From: Bin5 sp965207495
Lineage (GTDB): Bacteria > Chloroflexota > Anaerolineae > Caldilineales > Caldilineaceae
Reading direction: 5' to 3'
DNA length: 64,000 nt
NCBI GenBank assembly: GCA_965207495.1
Contig: OZ242287.1
Span: forward strand, 1,302,001-1,366,000
Made by a program: the position numbers and the translations under genes. Positions 35,850 through 44,218 of this stretch are shown here, in pieces; position 1 is the first letter of the stretch; each line of letters opens with the position of its first letter. The notes under the pieces were generated by a model that had not been told where the DNA came from, searched no databases, and saw only the letters and a program-made list of their open reading frames with translations.

Positions 35850-35891
35850 GCAGGTGGGCTCCACAAGCATCTCGCCATGGAACCCACCTGC
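35850..35891 (-). promoter_or_regulatory. Hairpin without U-tract between the MalE- and MalF-type genes
   Basis: On the minus-strand transcript GCAGGTGGGTTCCA (35891-35878) pairs over 14 bases with TGGAGCCCACCTGC (35863-35850), with one G-U pair and a 14-nt loop. No T-run follows. It lies directly behind the binding-protein gene. In E. coli the malE-malF gap is well known for hairpins that raise malE mRNA relative to malF, and a similar role is inferred here. Confidence 0.7.
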
Positions 35892-35979
35892 TCTTATGGG
35901 CCTTGGGTTTCTAGCCCTTAGTAAACATCTTCAGCAAATTGAAGCTCACTAAAAACCAAAAACTGACTACTAAGAACGA

Positions 35980-37449
35980 TTAACCGCAGTCCCAGCCATT
36001 CTTCTCAATCGCCTCGTCGGCGTACTCGAGAAGCAGCTCATTGATCTGCTCTGCGGCCCTGTCCTGCGTTACGACGTCCAACTTGAAGTCGGTCCAGATG
36101 GCCGCAATCTTCTCGCGCTGTTCCGTGCCAATCTTGTCGGGATAGGTAACCATGCCGGCCTCGCCCAACCCTTCGGTGATGGCGCGCAACGGTTCCTTCA
36201 GATCGGGATTGACGTCAACGCCCTTGATATTGGGCAGGAACGTGCCCGTCTCCGAAATCATCCGGCCTGCATTCTGCGGCGCAGTCACGTAGCGAAGGAA
36301 GTCCACCGCCAGCGGCACAATTCCATCCTGCTCCGTCTTGGTTGCCAGCGCCCACTGAGCTGCGGTGGCGCCGCCGATCGGAGGAGCTGCCTCGCCTATC
36401 GCATACGGCGAATCCGCCTCGGTGATAGTGGGAGCGTAGAAGGTGCTCCACTCGAAATCGACCAGTGGGTCGGCCTTGAGATAGCCGAAGCGCCAACTGC
36501 CGTCTTCAAATACAGCCACATCTTTTTGGAGGAACTTGCGGTTGAAGTCCGCACCCTCTGCCGCCCAGTCCGGCGCCAGATAGGGAATCAACTGCTTGAC
36601 CAGCCGGAACCAGTCCCCATATTCGGGGTCTGTGGCGCTGTAGAGCCCGTTCTTCATCGCGCAGCCGACCTCTTCCAGCGAGGCAACGCCGCCGTCAGCG
36701 TTGATTATGTCGTCCTTCTTGGCGTAGAGCATCGCGCCAACCTGCGACTCGTACCAGGCCAGCCTTGCATTGGGAATAGTATCAGTCGTCAGTAGCGCCT
36801 CCTGCACCTCGATCCACTCACCGTATGTGCTCGGAGCCGACAGGCCATGCTCGTCGAAAACGTTCTGGTTAAAGAAGAAGAACGTCGTCACCAGGTCGAT
36901 CGGTACGACATAGTGCTTGCCGTCCGGCCCGCGCTTGGCCTCTGTGGGAATTTCGTAGAACTGGTCCAGCCAGCGCTCGCTGCCCGGGTCTCCCGCCGCG
37001 ACGTAGGGGTTGGGCTGCTCGAAGAACGGATCCAGCGCAATCCACCAGTTCTTGTCAATCTCATCCTGCGTCCAGAAGGAGTGCGTCCAGACGATGTGAG
37101 GAATTGTGCCGCCGGCCTGCTGCGTGACGATCCACTCATGCGAAGCCAGATTGTCCGGCTTCCTGATAATCTCGATCGTGGCCCCAGGATGATCTGCCAT
37201 GTACTCATCCGAGATGACCTGAATCATGTTGTGAGGCAGAGGATTGTTGGGGCCCTGCTCCATGCTCTCCGTCGGCGTATAATGCTGGACCCAGATCTGC
37301 AGGTCGCCGGTCATGCCGTCGCCGGCCATATCATCGCCGTCAGAATCCTGAGCTGCGGGCGCGGCGGGAGCCGCGCAGGCCGCCAGCGCGACGCCGGCGC
37401 CGGCCATCCCTACCGACCGAAGAAATGATCGTCTGCTGAGCTTGTTCAT
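35980..37449 (-). CDS. Extracellular carbohydrate-binding lipoprotein (SBP family 1)
   Basis: A 489-residue solute-binding protein for the MalF/MalG-type permeases. The N-terminus has a twin-arginine signal (LSRRSFLRSVG, Arg6-Arg7) and a lipobox ending at Cys25 (VALAAC), so it should be a Tat-exported lipoprotein. An Ala/Pro/Asp-rich linker is followed by the family 1 fold: HPGATIEIIRKPDNLASHEW, DIVWTHSFWT-like block (IPHIVWTHSFW), KHYVVPIDLVTTFFFFNQNVF. AAGGAG lies upstream of the ATG. The stop lies at the edge of an A-rich tract (35947-35980). Together with the isomerases and MocA/SDR genes downstream it suggests import of an oligosaccharide or sugar acid. Confidence 0.92.
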   Translation of the reverse strand: MNKLSRRSFLRSVGMAGAGVALAACAAPAAPAAQDSDGDDMAGDGMTGDLQIWVQHYTPTESMEQGPNNPLPHNMIQVISDEYMADHPGATIEIIRKPDNLASHEWIVTQQAGGTIPHIVWTHSFWTQDEIDKNWWIALDPFFEQPNPYVAAGDPGSERWLDQFYEIPTEAKRGPDGKHYVVPIDLVTTFFFFNQNVFDEHGLSAPSTYGEWIEVQEALLTTDTIPNARLAWYESQVGAMLYAKKDDIINADGGVASLEEVGCAMKNGLYSATDPEYGDWFRLVKQLIPYLAPDWAAEGADFNRKFLQKDVAVFEDGSWRFGYLKADPLVDFEWSTFYAPTITEADSPYAIGEAAPPIGGATAAQWALATKTEQDGIVPLAVDFLRYVTAPQNAGRMISETGTFLPNIKGVDVNPDLKEPLRAITEGLGEAGMVTYPDKIGTEQREKIAAIWTDFKLDVVTQDRAAEQINELLLEYADEAIEKNGWDCG

Positions 37450-37628
37450 GCTTTTCTCCTTGAAATGAAGGTTAAAGTGAATTACAGACTTCAGCGTGGT
37501 ACGAATTCATGCTACGACTTGAACTTGCCTTCCATATGAGTCCGTCGTGGACTGAAATCACGTCGCCCTCTAAGGCGGAACCAACCCTCCCTCGGAATCG
37601 ACCTCGAATCCGGCACAATGCAACCTGT

Positions 37629-38351
37629 TCAATCCTCCACAATCGCAACCGCCCGCACCGGCGCACCCGTCGACCCCACCCACTTCACCGGCAGCATCGA
37701 GAGCGTGAAGCCGTGCGCCTGCGGAATCTGCTCCAGATTGCAGAGGTTCTCGACATGGTAGTACTCATGCTCGTACATGACGCGATGGGCTTCCCAGAAC
37801 TGCTTGCGCTCAAACATCGCCCACACCGGCGGGTCAAACGTCACCGCGTCAATGCCCATCACCTTCACCCCGCGCTCGATCAGCCATAGCGTCGCTTCGC
37901 GGGTCATGCCGCTGTGCTCGCGCAGGTACCTGTCCTCATCGTTGTAACTGCCCGCCCCGGTCCAGATAAGCACGAGATCCAGCGGCTTGATCTCGTAATC
38001 TATCCTGCGCACCGCCTCTTCCATGTCGGCGACTGTAATGCCGGCCCCGTTCTCTTTGTGCCGGAAATCCAGAAGCACACCATCGCCGTAGCAGTACGCC
38101 AGCGGGATCCCTTCAGGCCCCGGCTTACCGGGAACCAGGTGCTTCAACGCATCGATGTGCGTCCCGACATGGTCCCCAAGAATCGTCAAATAGTGCGCCG
38201 TCAGCGACGTAACGCCATGCTCCGCCGCCCCGATGCCGCTCGCAAAACCCTCCCAGTCCTCATACATCAATAACGTCGGGCGAGTCACCCGCGGGAAGAC
38301 CACCATGTCGTTATGTACGGGCATGCTCAAGTCTATGACTCTGCGCCCCAT
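37629..38351 (-). CDS. Cyclase family protein (kynurenine formamidase-like)
   Basis: A metal-dependent hydrolase of about 240 residues. The family signature HVGTHIDALKHL (HxGTHxDxPxH type, here with Ala for Pro) lies near residue 60, and the second block is DLVLIWTGAGSYNDEDRYLREHSGMTREATLWLIERGVKVMGIDAVTFD. ATG 38351 follows GGGAGA with a 6-nt spacer, and the product starts MGRRVIDLSMPVHNDM as in the family. It is the first gene of the minus-strand catabolic block. Relatives open cyclic amides, lactones or formamides; the substrate is not predictable. Confidence 0.9.
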   Translation of the reverse strand: MGRRVIDLSMPVHNDMVVFPRVTRPTLLMYEDWEGFASGIGAAEHGVTSLTAHYLTILGDHVGTHIDALKHLVPGKPGPEGIPLAYCYGDGVLLDFRHKENGAGITVADMEEAVRRIDYEIKPLDLVLIWTGAGSYNDEDRYLREHSGMTREATLWLIERGVKVMGIDAVTFDPPVWAMFERKQFWEAHRVMYEHEYYHVENLCNLEQIPQAHGFTLSMLPVKWVGSTGAPVRAVAIVED

Positions 38352-38378
38352 GCCTGATCTCCCTGGATTGCCCGCCAA

Positions 38379-38740
38379 TCAGCCGCGAGCAGTTTATAGC
38401 GGCTTCGACTGTGAATCGATGATGTAAGTTGGTTACTGCAATGCTTGAGGAGTCGCTCGTCTTTGTGCAGATTACTACGTACGCCTGCGGGCGACGAAAA
38501 GTAAATTTGACGATAGACTAATTCTTTTTCTGCGACAAGCGCCATTATATATATGAAGAAGACAGAATCCAAATCGAGAGACTGCCCCTCCTTCCCCAAT
38601 GTCCCCCGCGCCCGCCCACAAAGAGGCCCCCGCCAACAGAAATCGCCGTCCAAAGCCCCCTCGACCCGCCAAACCGAGAGGGAGACTTCCCAGCCTGAGC
38701 AAATTCACCCCTTCAACCCCCCATTCCATCGCCGCAGTCA
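38379..38740. other. Gene-free stretch upstream of the cyclase gene
   Basis: No coding region is supported here. The stretch contains a minus-strand TATAAA (38393-38398) that might be a -10 element of the cyclase gene, though without a good -35 box, and an AT-rich spot near 38543-38555. It runs into REP-like repeat copy B. Confidence 0.45.
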
Positions 38741-38932
38741 CTGACCACTAACCACTGACCACTGACCACTGCATTTGGGCGTTCGGGCCTTCGGCCCTCT
38801 CTTGTGCAGGGGCTGCGCCCCCGCAACGCCCCGCCCTTGCTAGCCACCGTGTTCATTCTCCCCCAGCATCATGTCTAGCCAACAGTGTCTGCGCCCCCTT
38901 GTCCGTCCCAAGCCACCGACCACGCCCCCCGG
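38741..38932. repeat. REP-like dispersed intergenic element, copy B, with heptamer tract
   Basis: Heptamers CCACTAA, CCACTGA, CCACTGA and CCACTGC (38745-38772) lead into a segment with two short GC hairpins, GGGCC-TTC-GGCCC and GGGGC-TGC-GCCCC. CAACGCCCCGCCCTTGCTAG, a CCCCAGCAT block and ACAGTGTCTGCGCCCC follow. Over about 70 bases it differs from copy C (61464-61710) at only a few positions, and it matches array A (16158-16605) in the same order. Confidence 0.85.
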
Positions 38933-38948
38933 CGTCTGGCAGAACAGC

Positions 38949-39058
38949 CATCAGCGAGAGCAAAGTGCAGCCGATCCTTGACGAACCGTGCAGTCACCAA
39001 AAGTTTATCCGATACGCCTGTGGAGTTCTTCGCGCCTCTTCGCGTGCCTTCGCGGATC
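38949..39058. repeat. Dispersed intergenic repeat, type 2 (copy 2)
   Basis: The ordered blocks GCAGTCACC, ATCCGATACGCC, TTCTTCGCGCC and CTTCGCGGATC match the copy at 17484-17577. It is followed by two near-copies of AAAAAAGGTGTTCT (from about 39059 and 39099) with CCGTG and TTCGCG trinucleotide-like wording. The whole of 38741-39160 is repeat-rich and non-coding. Confidence 0.65.
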
Positions 39059-39173
39059 AAAAAAGGTGTTCTCCGTGCACCTCTGTGGCCCTCCGTGGCA
39101 AAAAAGGTGTTCTTCGCGTCCCTTCATGGTGAAGCTTGAACGGCCTTCAAAGCATGTGCGCCGATTTCAAACC

Positions 39174-39201
39174 TTGGCGGTAACGTCGCCTATTGTATAC
39201 T
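39174..39201 (+). promoter_or_regulatory. Probable promoter of mazE
   Basis: -35 TTGGCG (39174-39179) and -10 TATACT (39196-39201) lie 16 bp apart. The predicted start near 39208 gives a leader of about 63 nt before mazE. Confidence 0.6.
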
Positions 39202-39270
39202 CACTGCGCCTGCAAAAAGTTAAAGTCCCAAACCTGTTCTATTCACAAGGAACTCCGGAGAAACGAAGCA

Positions 39271-39513
39271 ATGGAAACTCGCGTGCAGAAGTGGGGCAAC
39301 GGTTTGGCCCTGCGCATCCCAAAACACCTTGCAAGTCAGGTTGGTCTCGAAGTCAATTCGTTGGTCAGAATGTCACTGCAGGGAGAAGAGTTAGTCATTG
39401 CACCCGTGCCGCCTCCCTCTCTGAAATTGGACGATCTCCTTGCCCAGGTAACGGAGCACAATTTGCACTGCGATGTGGACACCGGGCCTGTGGCGGGTCG
39501 TGAAGACTGGTAA
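39271..39513 (+). CDS. mazE: MazE-type antitoxin (AbrB/SpoVT fold)
   Basis: An 80-residue antitoxin. The N-terminal swapped-hairpin DNA-binding domain is clear: METRVQKWGNGLALRIPKHL, then VNSLVRMSLQGEELVIAPV. The C-terminal tail (LKLDDLLAQVTEHNLHCDVD) is the toxin-wrapping segment, ending in EDW. The ATG at 39271 is chosen because the family always starts at this point; GGAG lies about 10 nt upstream. Its stop overlaps the position where mazF should start, the normal coupling in mazEF loci. It should bind MazF and repress its own promoter. Confidence 0.9.
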   Translation: METRVQKWGNGLALRIPKHLASQVGLEVNSLVRMSLQGEELVIAPVPPPSLKLDDLLAQVTEHNLHCDVDTGPVAGREDW

Positions 39514-39827
39514 CCACGCCCCGGTTCACCCCGCAGACTGGACGCGAACAGGCGGGATGTCGGCCCGCCATCGTACTCTCACCAGGATCCCATTACGACA
39601 ACACACGACTAGCGATCCTCGGTCCGATTACCAATCAGGTAAAGAGATACCCCTTCAAAGTTGCAATTCCCTCAGGGCTACGGCCGACGGAAGTGATCCT
39701 CGCAGATCAGGTCAAGAGTGTGGACTGGCGAGCCAGAGACGCAACATTCCTGTCTGCTCTGCCCGCGCGCGTTATCGATGCAGTGTTGGATAGAGTTGGA
39801 ACGCTCTTGGCAAGGGAAGAAAGCTGA
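39507..39827 (+). pseudogene. MazF-type toxin, start codon lost and N-terminus shortened
   Basis: In the frame ending at TGA 39825-39827 the translation reads TPQTGREQAGCRPAIVLSP, then LGPITNQVKRYPFKVAIP, then VILADQVKSVDWRARDATF, unmistakably MazF. The catalytic-type Arg (CRPAIV) and Thr (GPITNQ) are kept. However, the frame opens at a TGA (39501-39503), and where the ATG should be, overlapping the mazE stop, there is CTG (39507). The first strand with the GD-I/V-V-W motif is missing; about 9-10 residues appear deleted between LVTTP and FTPQTG. There is no ATG, GTG or TTG in frame near the 5' end. It is probably inactive, unless CTG initiates a truncated toxin. Confidence 0.8.
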
Positions 39828-39864
39828 GAACTGTTGTTGCCGTAGTGGGCGTGCTGAAGCAAAG

Positions 39865-40422
39865 CTATGACGCCCCACCGTCACACTGCTGACAGATCTG
39901 GGCAAGACGAGTTGGACCACCGCTGCCGTTAAGTTCCGTTTCGTAATCGGTCCGTACCCGCAGACCCTTCCCGCCGCAAAAGTCGCACCGTCCGTAAGCC
40001 TGGAACGGCATATAGGCCGTGCGCAGCGCATCCTGCCGGCTGCGCTCCGACAGCGCCGGCGCCGCAAACCGTTCCACCCAGCGCCGCACCTGGCTGTCCG
40101 TCTCATTGGCAACCGCCCGTTCAAAGATCGGCAGGAGCGCCGGGTCATTCGGGCAGCCGCCGTCCTCCAACGTATGCCACGCCGCCCGCCGCACCCGTAC
40201 ATCCGCGTCCTGCATCAACCTGTAGAGTGCCTCCCAGGCCGCCTCAACCCGCTTGCGCACATGGCAGGGACAGAGGTTTTCAGCCGCATGCAGCCGTTCG
40301 CCAGCGTCCTCACTGTATGCCATCTCAATAAGGCGCTGGACCGCCTCGCCCCGCACCCGGTGCTCCCCGCCCCTGAAAGCCGCCTTCTGATGACGGTTCA
40401 ACCCCTTGCGTCTGCGTGCCAT
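39865..40422 (-). CDS. HEAT-repeat protein with C-terminal CxxC...CxxC finger
   Basis: A 185-residue protein. Residues of about 20-130 form HEAT-like helical repeats (AVQRLIEMAYSEDAGERLHA, EALYRLMQDADVRVRRAAWH, LLPIFERAVANETDSQVRRW). The C-terminus holds a zinc-ribbon-like motif (GRCDFCGGKG and QICQQCDGG, two CxxC pairs about 26 residues apart). The basic start MARRRKGLNRHQ could contact nucleic acid. Its ATG directly abuts the stop of the LOG gene, so the two are translationally coupled. I know no named function; a protein- or RNA-interaction adaptor is plausible. Confidence 0.75.
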   Translation of the reverse strand: MARRRKGLNRHQKAAFRGGEHRVRGEAVQRLIEMAYSEDAGERLHAAENLCPCHVRKRVEAAWEALYRLMQDADVRVRRAAWHTLEDGGCPNDPALLPIFERAVANETDSQVRRWVERFAAPALSERSRQDALRTAYMPFQAYGRCDFCGGKGLRVRTDYETELNGSGGPTRLAQICQQCDGGAS

Positions 40423-41181
40423 CTATCTGCTCACCTCCAGAGCCAGCCGTGTCGCCGCGCGCGCGGCCTCAGCCGACTTCTCGCACCAGCTGGCCTGCTC
40501 TGAAAGTCCCTGCATAATCAGCTCGTGGACCTCCTGCGGCGAATCGGCCAGCCGCATCAGTTCGAGATCAGGGGCGGAGATGTTCCCTTTCGCCAGCATC
40601 GTACTGCGCAGCCAGTCCAGCAGGCCCCGCCAATAGTCGGAGCTATAAAGGACCACCGGGAACTGCCTGATCTTACCCGTCTGGATCAGCGTCAATGCTT
40701 CAAATAGCTCGTCCAGCGTCCCGAACCCACCCGGAAAGATGACAAATCCCTGCGAATATTTGACGAAATTCATCTTGCGCACAAAGAAATAACGGAACTC
40801 GATCCCAATGTCGACATAGTCGTTCACACCCTGCTCGAAGGGCAGCTCGATGCCCAGGCCGACCGAGGCGCCTTCCTCCGGCTGCGCCCCCCTGTTGCCC
40901 GCCTCCATGATGCCCGGCCCGCCGCCGGTGATAACAGTCAGCCCGGACTCCGCCAACAAGCGCGCCGTCTCCACAGCCGCCGCATAGTGGGGATCGTCCG
41001 GCTGCGTGCGCGCCGAACCGAAAATAGAGATCGCAGCGCCCAGACCCGCAAGCGTGTCGAAGCCCTCGACGAACTCCCCCATAATGCGAAACACCCGCCA
41101 GGGGTCGCTGTCAGTAAACGGCTCCCCCTCCGCAACCGGAGATTCGAGGATAAATTCGTCCTGGGTCCTCCTCATCTGCAT
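40423..41181 (-). CDS. LOG family protein (TIGR00730 type)
   Basis: A protein of about 252 residues of the LOG (cytokinin riboside 5'-monophosphate phosphoribohydrolase) family, long annotated as lysine decarboxylase. Diagnostic motifs are GGGPGIMEAGNRGA and PGGFGTLDELFEAL (PGGxGTxxE). Relatives cleave the N-glycosidic bond of nucleoside 5'-monophosphates. ATG 41181 (MQMRRTQDEF) is preferred over the start at 41343 because GGAG lies eight bases upstream and the extra 54 residues look non-coding. The stop touches the start of the HEAT-repeat gene. Confidence 0.92.
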   Translation of the reverse strand: MQMRRTQDEFILESPVAEGEPFTDSDPWRVFRIMGEFVEGFDTLAGLGAAISIFGSARTQPDDPHYAAAVETARLLAESGLTVITGGGPGIMEAGNRGAQPEEGASVGLGIELPFEQGVNDYVDIGIEFRYFFVRKMNFVKYSQGFVIFPGGFGTLDELFEALTLIQTGKIRQFPVVLYSSDYWRGLLDWLRSTMLAKGNISAPDLELMRLADSPQEVHELIMQGLSEQASWCEKSAEAARAATRLALEVSR

Positions 41182-41339
41182 CGTACATTCTCCAGACTTC
41201 AGGCTGCCGATTGCATCAGGGGCTGTGTCACCGAGAACACGGCAGTGCCCTAATTCTCTTTTGTCGCAAGCAGATCGCTCTGCGCAGCAAGGCGGTAGAT
41301 AGGCTAACCGCTTGGGCTGATCCTGGACCTCAAACTTCC

Positions 41340-42707
41340 TCAATACCCCGCATTCACATACACCTCCTGCGCGCCGGGCCCAAACCCCAACTCGAATCGT
41401 CTCTGTCGGAACTTCGTCAGCACCTCGGCATACCGGCTCTCGTCGATGAAATTCTGCCGCTCCGAAGGATCCCGTTCCAGATCAAACAGCACCTCCGGCA
41501 TCTCTTCGCCGTAATACTGATACTTCAGGTCATCCCACTTGATCATCAGGTTGCGCGCCCCGAACTGGCTGACGCTTTCGTTGCGCCAGTCTCCCCCGTT
41601 GCCCCGCATAAGCGGCGCCAAACTGCGGCTGTCCAGCCCCTCCGGAATTGGGATCTCGCACAGATCGCACAGCGTGGCGAACAGGTCGCACAGGTTGACG
41701 TTTTCCTCAACCACCCTGCCCCCGCCAAATGATTTGGGCCAGCGGATGATCAGCGGCACGCGCGCGCTCGCCTCAAAAAACTTCTGCTTCTCCCAGATGC
41801 CGTGCTCGCCCAGCATCTCGCCGTGGTCGCTCGTGTAAACGATGATCCAGTCGTCAAGATCCTGGCCCACATGCTCCAACGCGCGCAACAGTGAGCCGTA
41901 CATCTCGTCCATCCTCTCGATCATGCCGTAGTAGCCGGCCACGGCCCGACTCAACTCCCGCTGCGAGGCATCAACGCCCGGCCGCACCTGCTTCTGCCCC
42001 AGAAAAGGATGGTCGAACACCTGCTCGTCAATGAATGGCTCCACCCGGTTCAGATAGTAAGTGAACTTCTCTTCACTTGTGAAGTAAGGGTAGTGCGGTT
42101 GATTCAGGCTCAGTTTCAGCATAAGAGGCCGGTCCGGCTGCTGCCGGTCGTAGTACGGGTCGGTAAAGTACTGCTCAATACAGTCGAGCGCGCCAGTCAA
42201 TGCATACTCGTCCTGGATGATGTGGGGCGAATGGCCCACGCCCGCCCGCAGCACCTCCTTCGTGTCGCTCCATTTCACCGAAGACAGCCCTCTCGTGTGA
42301 CGCGCAAACGAGTCCTCGTCCCGGTCGGCGACAAAATGCGGGCCCACCTGCATTGCCGACCCGATGCGCTGGCTCCAACCCTGCATCTGGTCCGTCCCCG
42401 TGTGATGCAGCTTGCCTGAAGCCACCGTGTGATACGCGTACTGGCTGAAACGGCGCGCAAAAGTCATGTGGCCCACCGGCAGGTCCTGCGCAAAGATTTC
42501 GCAGCCGCACGTACGCGGAAACTGCCCCGACATCATCGCCTGCCGGCCCGGTATACAGATCGGCGAAGCTGCGTACGCGTTTCTGAACACCACGCCCGTC
42601 TCCGCCAGGCTGTCCAACGTGGGCGTACGCACGACCTGATCGCCCTCATAGCCAGTGACGTCGGCGCGATGCTCGTCGCTCATGAGGAAAAGAACGTTGG
42701 GTGGCAT
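41340..42707 (-). CDS. Sulfatase, Cys type
   Basis: A 455-residue sulfatase. The formylglycine motif is CIPGRQAMMSG (CxPxR); metal and active-site blocks are VLFLMSDEHRADV, VASGKLHHTG and YTSDHGEMLGEHGIWEKQ. No signal peptide is visible, so it is predicted cytoplasmic. It is only distantly similar to the sulfatase at 20570-21964, suggesting different substrates. ATG 42707 has AGGAG eight bases upstream. A formylglycine-generating enzyme is required but not encoded here. It lies near the PcRGLX/YetA-like and beta-propeller genes, which would fit sulfated polysaccharide breakdown. Confidence 0.92.
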   Translation of the reverse strand: MPPNVLFLMSDEHRADVTGYEGDQVVRTPTLDSLAETGVVFRNAYAASPICIPGRQAMMSGQFPRTCGCEIFAQDLPVGHMTFARRFSQYAYHTVASGKLHHTGTDQMQGWSQRIGSAMQVGPHFVADRDEDSFARHTRGLSSVKWSDTKEVLRAGVGHSPHIIQDEYALTGALDCIEQYFTDPYYDRQQPDRPLMLKLSLNQPHYPYFTSEEKFTYYLNRVEPFIDEQVFDHPFLGQKQVRPGVDASQRELSRAVAGYYGMIERMDEMYGSLLRALEHVGQDLDDWIIVYTSDHGEMLGEHGIWEKQKFFEASARVPLIIRWPKSFGGGRVVEENVNLCDLFATLCDLCEIPIPEGLDSRSLAPLMRGNGGDWRNESVSQFGARNLMIKWDDLKYQYYGEEMPEVLFDLERDPSERQNFIDESRYAEVLTKFRQRRFELGFGPGAQEVYVNAGY

Positions 42708-42963
42708 ATCGAATACTCCTGGGAGAACAGGGTGAATGGAGGGCGAGAGATTTATCCAGGCACGCCTTTTGCGTAGAGATGCAATGGATATTGTCTCCTC
42801 TGCTTGTAACTATCTTTTAGAAATGGATCCCTCTGCAGCGCCAACACTAAAGATCGTCAGGCTCTGGATTCGGCAACCCTGAACATGCGCCGCCAGCATC
42901 TTACCGAGCCGACAAGGAAAAGTAGTCGTCATTGGGTCAGGGATTTTCTGCTTTGAGATGCTT

Positions 42964-43929
42964 TCAGGAACCGCTTCGGCGCAGGCGAGCCACTTCTGCC
43001 TCCAATTCCTGCACCCGTTCCACTGCCTGCTGGCGAGCCGCACTTTCGGCATCGGCGCGCTTCGTTTCGGCATCGGCGCGCTTCGCTTCTTTCTCGATCT
43101 GTGTCTTTGCCACTTCGGCATTGTTGACGGCGACCTTCAGGTCGGGTATGACATACTCGGCATACACATCGTCAAGAGCCAACTTTGCAACCCCCGGCAA
43201 CCTCCACAGATCCCCTATCCGAAACTGAAAACCGGGCAGCACTTCCGAGTGGATCAATTCCTCTGCGTCGGGCTGGATCTCCTCGTATCGTGCCTGAGGC
43301 GTCAAGCGGTAAAAGTGCATGTGCTCGCCGCTTGGATCGAGTATGGTATATTCTTTTACCCCGGCCAGCGCGTAATCTCTCTTCTTCTCCTCCATGTCCC
43401 GACGCACCTCTATCGGTGTGGAGTCGGAAAGAAACTCGACAACGGCGTCGCAAACGCCTGCAAAGGAGCGCTGGTCAATTCGTCCCCAAGAAACAGGGTT
43501 GCTATTCAGAATTATGCCGATGTCCGGTTTGCGAACCGCTCTACGCGTCCCGGTCGGCTCCTGAGAGTCTGCCATTGTCATGAAAAAGCCGGTCTCCATA
43601 TTGATCAATTCTGCGACCTCGTGTGTTTCCAGGTAGCGGCGTAAAAGATCAAGAAACCAGTTTCCAAGATCAAGTTGAGGCTTGTTTGCCAAAGGCTTTG
43701 CCTCCAATATGCCGTTGTTCCATTCATAGCTGACGTCAATGTCAGGGTAGGGGTTCTCGTACCACTTGGCCCAGTATTCTTCCAAGGAGACATAACGTCC
43801 GTCATCTGGCGCCCAGGCATTCACCTGCGTTTCTGGTGGCGCAGTAGCATCAGATGTGGTAGACCCGTTCAATTGGGATGAGTCTTTCCGCGACTGAGGA
43901 ACGTCTGACGCCAGCCTTGCGGGTTCCAT
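42964..43929 (-). CDS. Uma2 family (DUF820, PD-(D/E)XK-like) protein with coiled-coil tail
   Basis: A protein of about 321 residues. The restriction-endonuclease-like core has PDIGIILNSNP (the Asp), VCDAVVEFLSDSTP (the Glu), and EEKKRDYALAGVKEYTILDPSGE (the Lys). The C-terminus is a charged helix with a duplicated KRADAE block followed by VQELEAEVARLRR, likely a coiled coil. Uma2 proteins are abundant in cyanobacteria and Chloroflexota; their function is not established. ATG 43929 is taken because GAGGAGGG lies close upstream; a frame back to 44007 is open. It is divergent from the YetA-like gene. Confidence 0.88.
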   Translation of the reverse strand: MEPARLASDVPQSRKDSSQLNGSTTSDATAPPETQVNAWAPDDGRYVSLEEYWAKWYENPYPDIDVSYEWNNGILEAKPLANKPQLDLGNWFLDLLRRYLETHEVAELINMETGFFMTMADSQEPTGTRRAVRKPDIGIILNSNPVSWGRIDQRSFAGVCDAVVEFLSDSTPIEVRRDMEEKKRDYALAGVKEYTILDPSGEHMHFYRLTPQARYEEIQPDAEELIHSEVLPGFQFRIGDLWRLPGVAKLALDDVYAEYVIPDLKVAVNNAEVAKTQIEKEAKRADAETKRADAESAARQQAVERVQELEAEVARLRRSGS

Positions 43930-44218
43930 ATTCCCTCCTCTGGCAACGCAAACTCTCGTCCGCGCATAATACAACTGTTCTGTGGCCATTCTATCACGAG
44001 CCTCCAACCGCTCCCAACGACCTGTCCGGAGCGCATAGTCGTCAACCTTGCAAGGAGATCACACTGCTGGTACGATCCTGTCTGTACCTCCCGCCCTATA
44101 CCCAGAATCTTGACACAAATCGCGGACAACTGCGCTCCCATTTTGATGGCAACTGAATGAGACAAGTCTACTTTCGGTAGCTCCATTCTTGAGCGCGCAC
44201 GCAAGGAGAACAGGCATC

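Noticed and set aside
38875..39060. Small minus-strand frames with GAKNSTGVSD-like words, also at 17412-17612
   Set aside because: Similarity between them comes from the type 2 dispersed DNA repeat, not from a protein family.
42810..43121. Minus-strand frame with KRSAPMPKRSAPMPK repeats
   Set aside because: It is a frame-shifted reading of the Uma2 coiled-coil repeat; the Uma2 frame is the real one.
44110..44115. Perfect -35-like TTGACA upstream of the YetA-like gene
   Set aside because: No -10-like hexamer lies at 15-19 bp, so it is not a convincing sigma-70 promoter.
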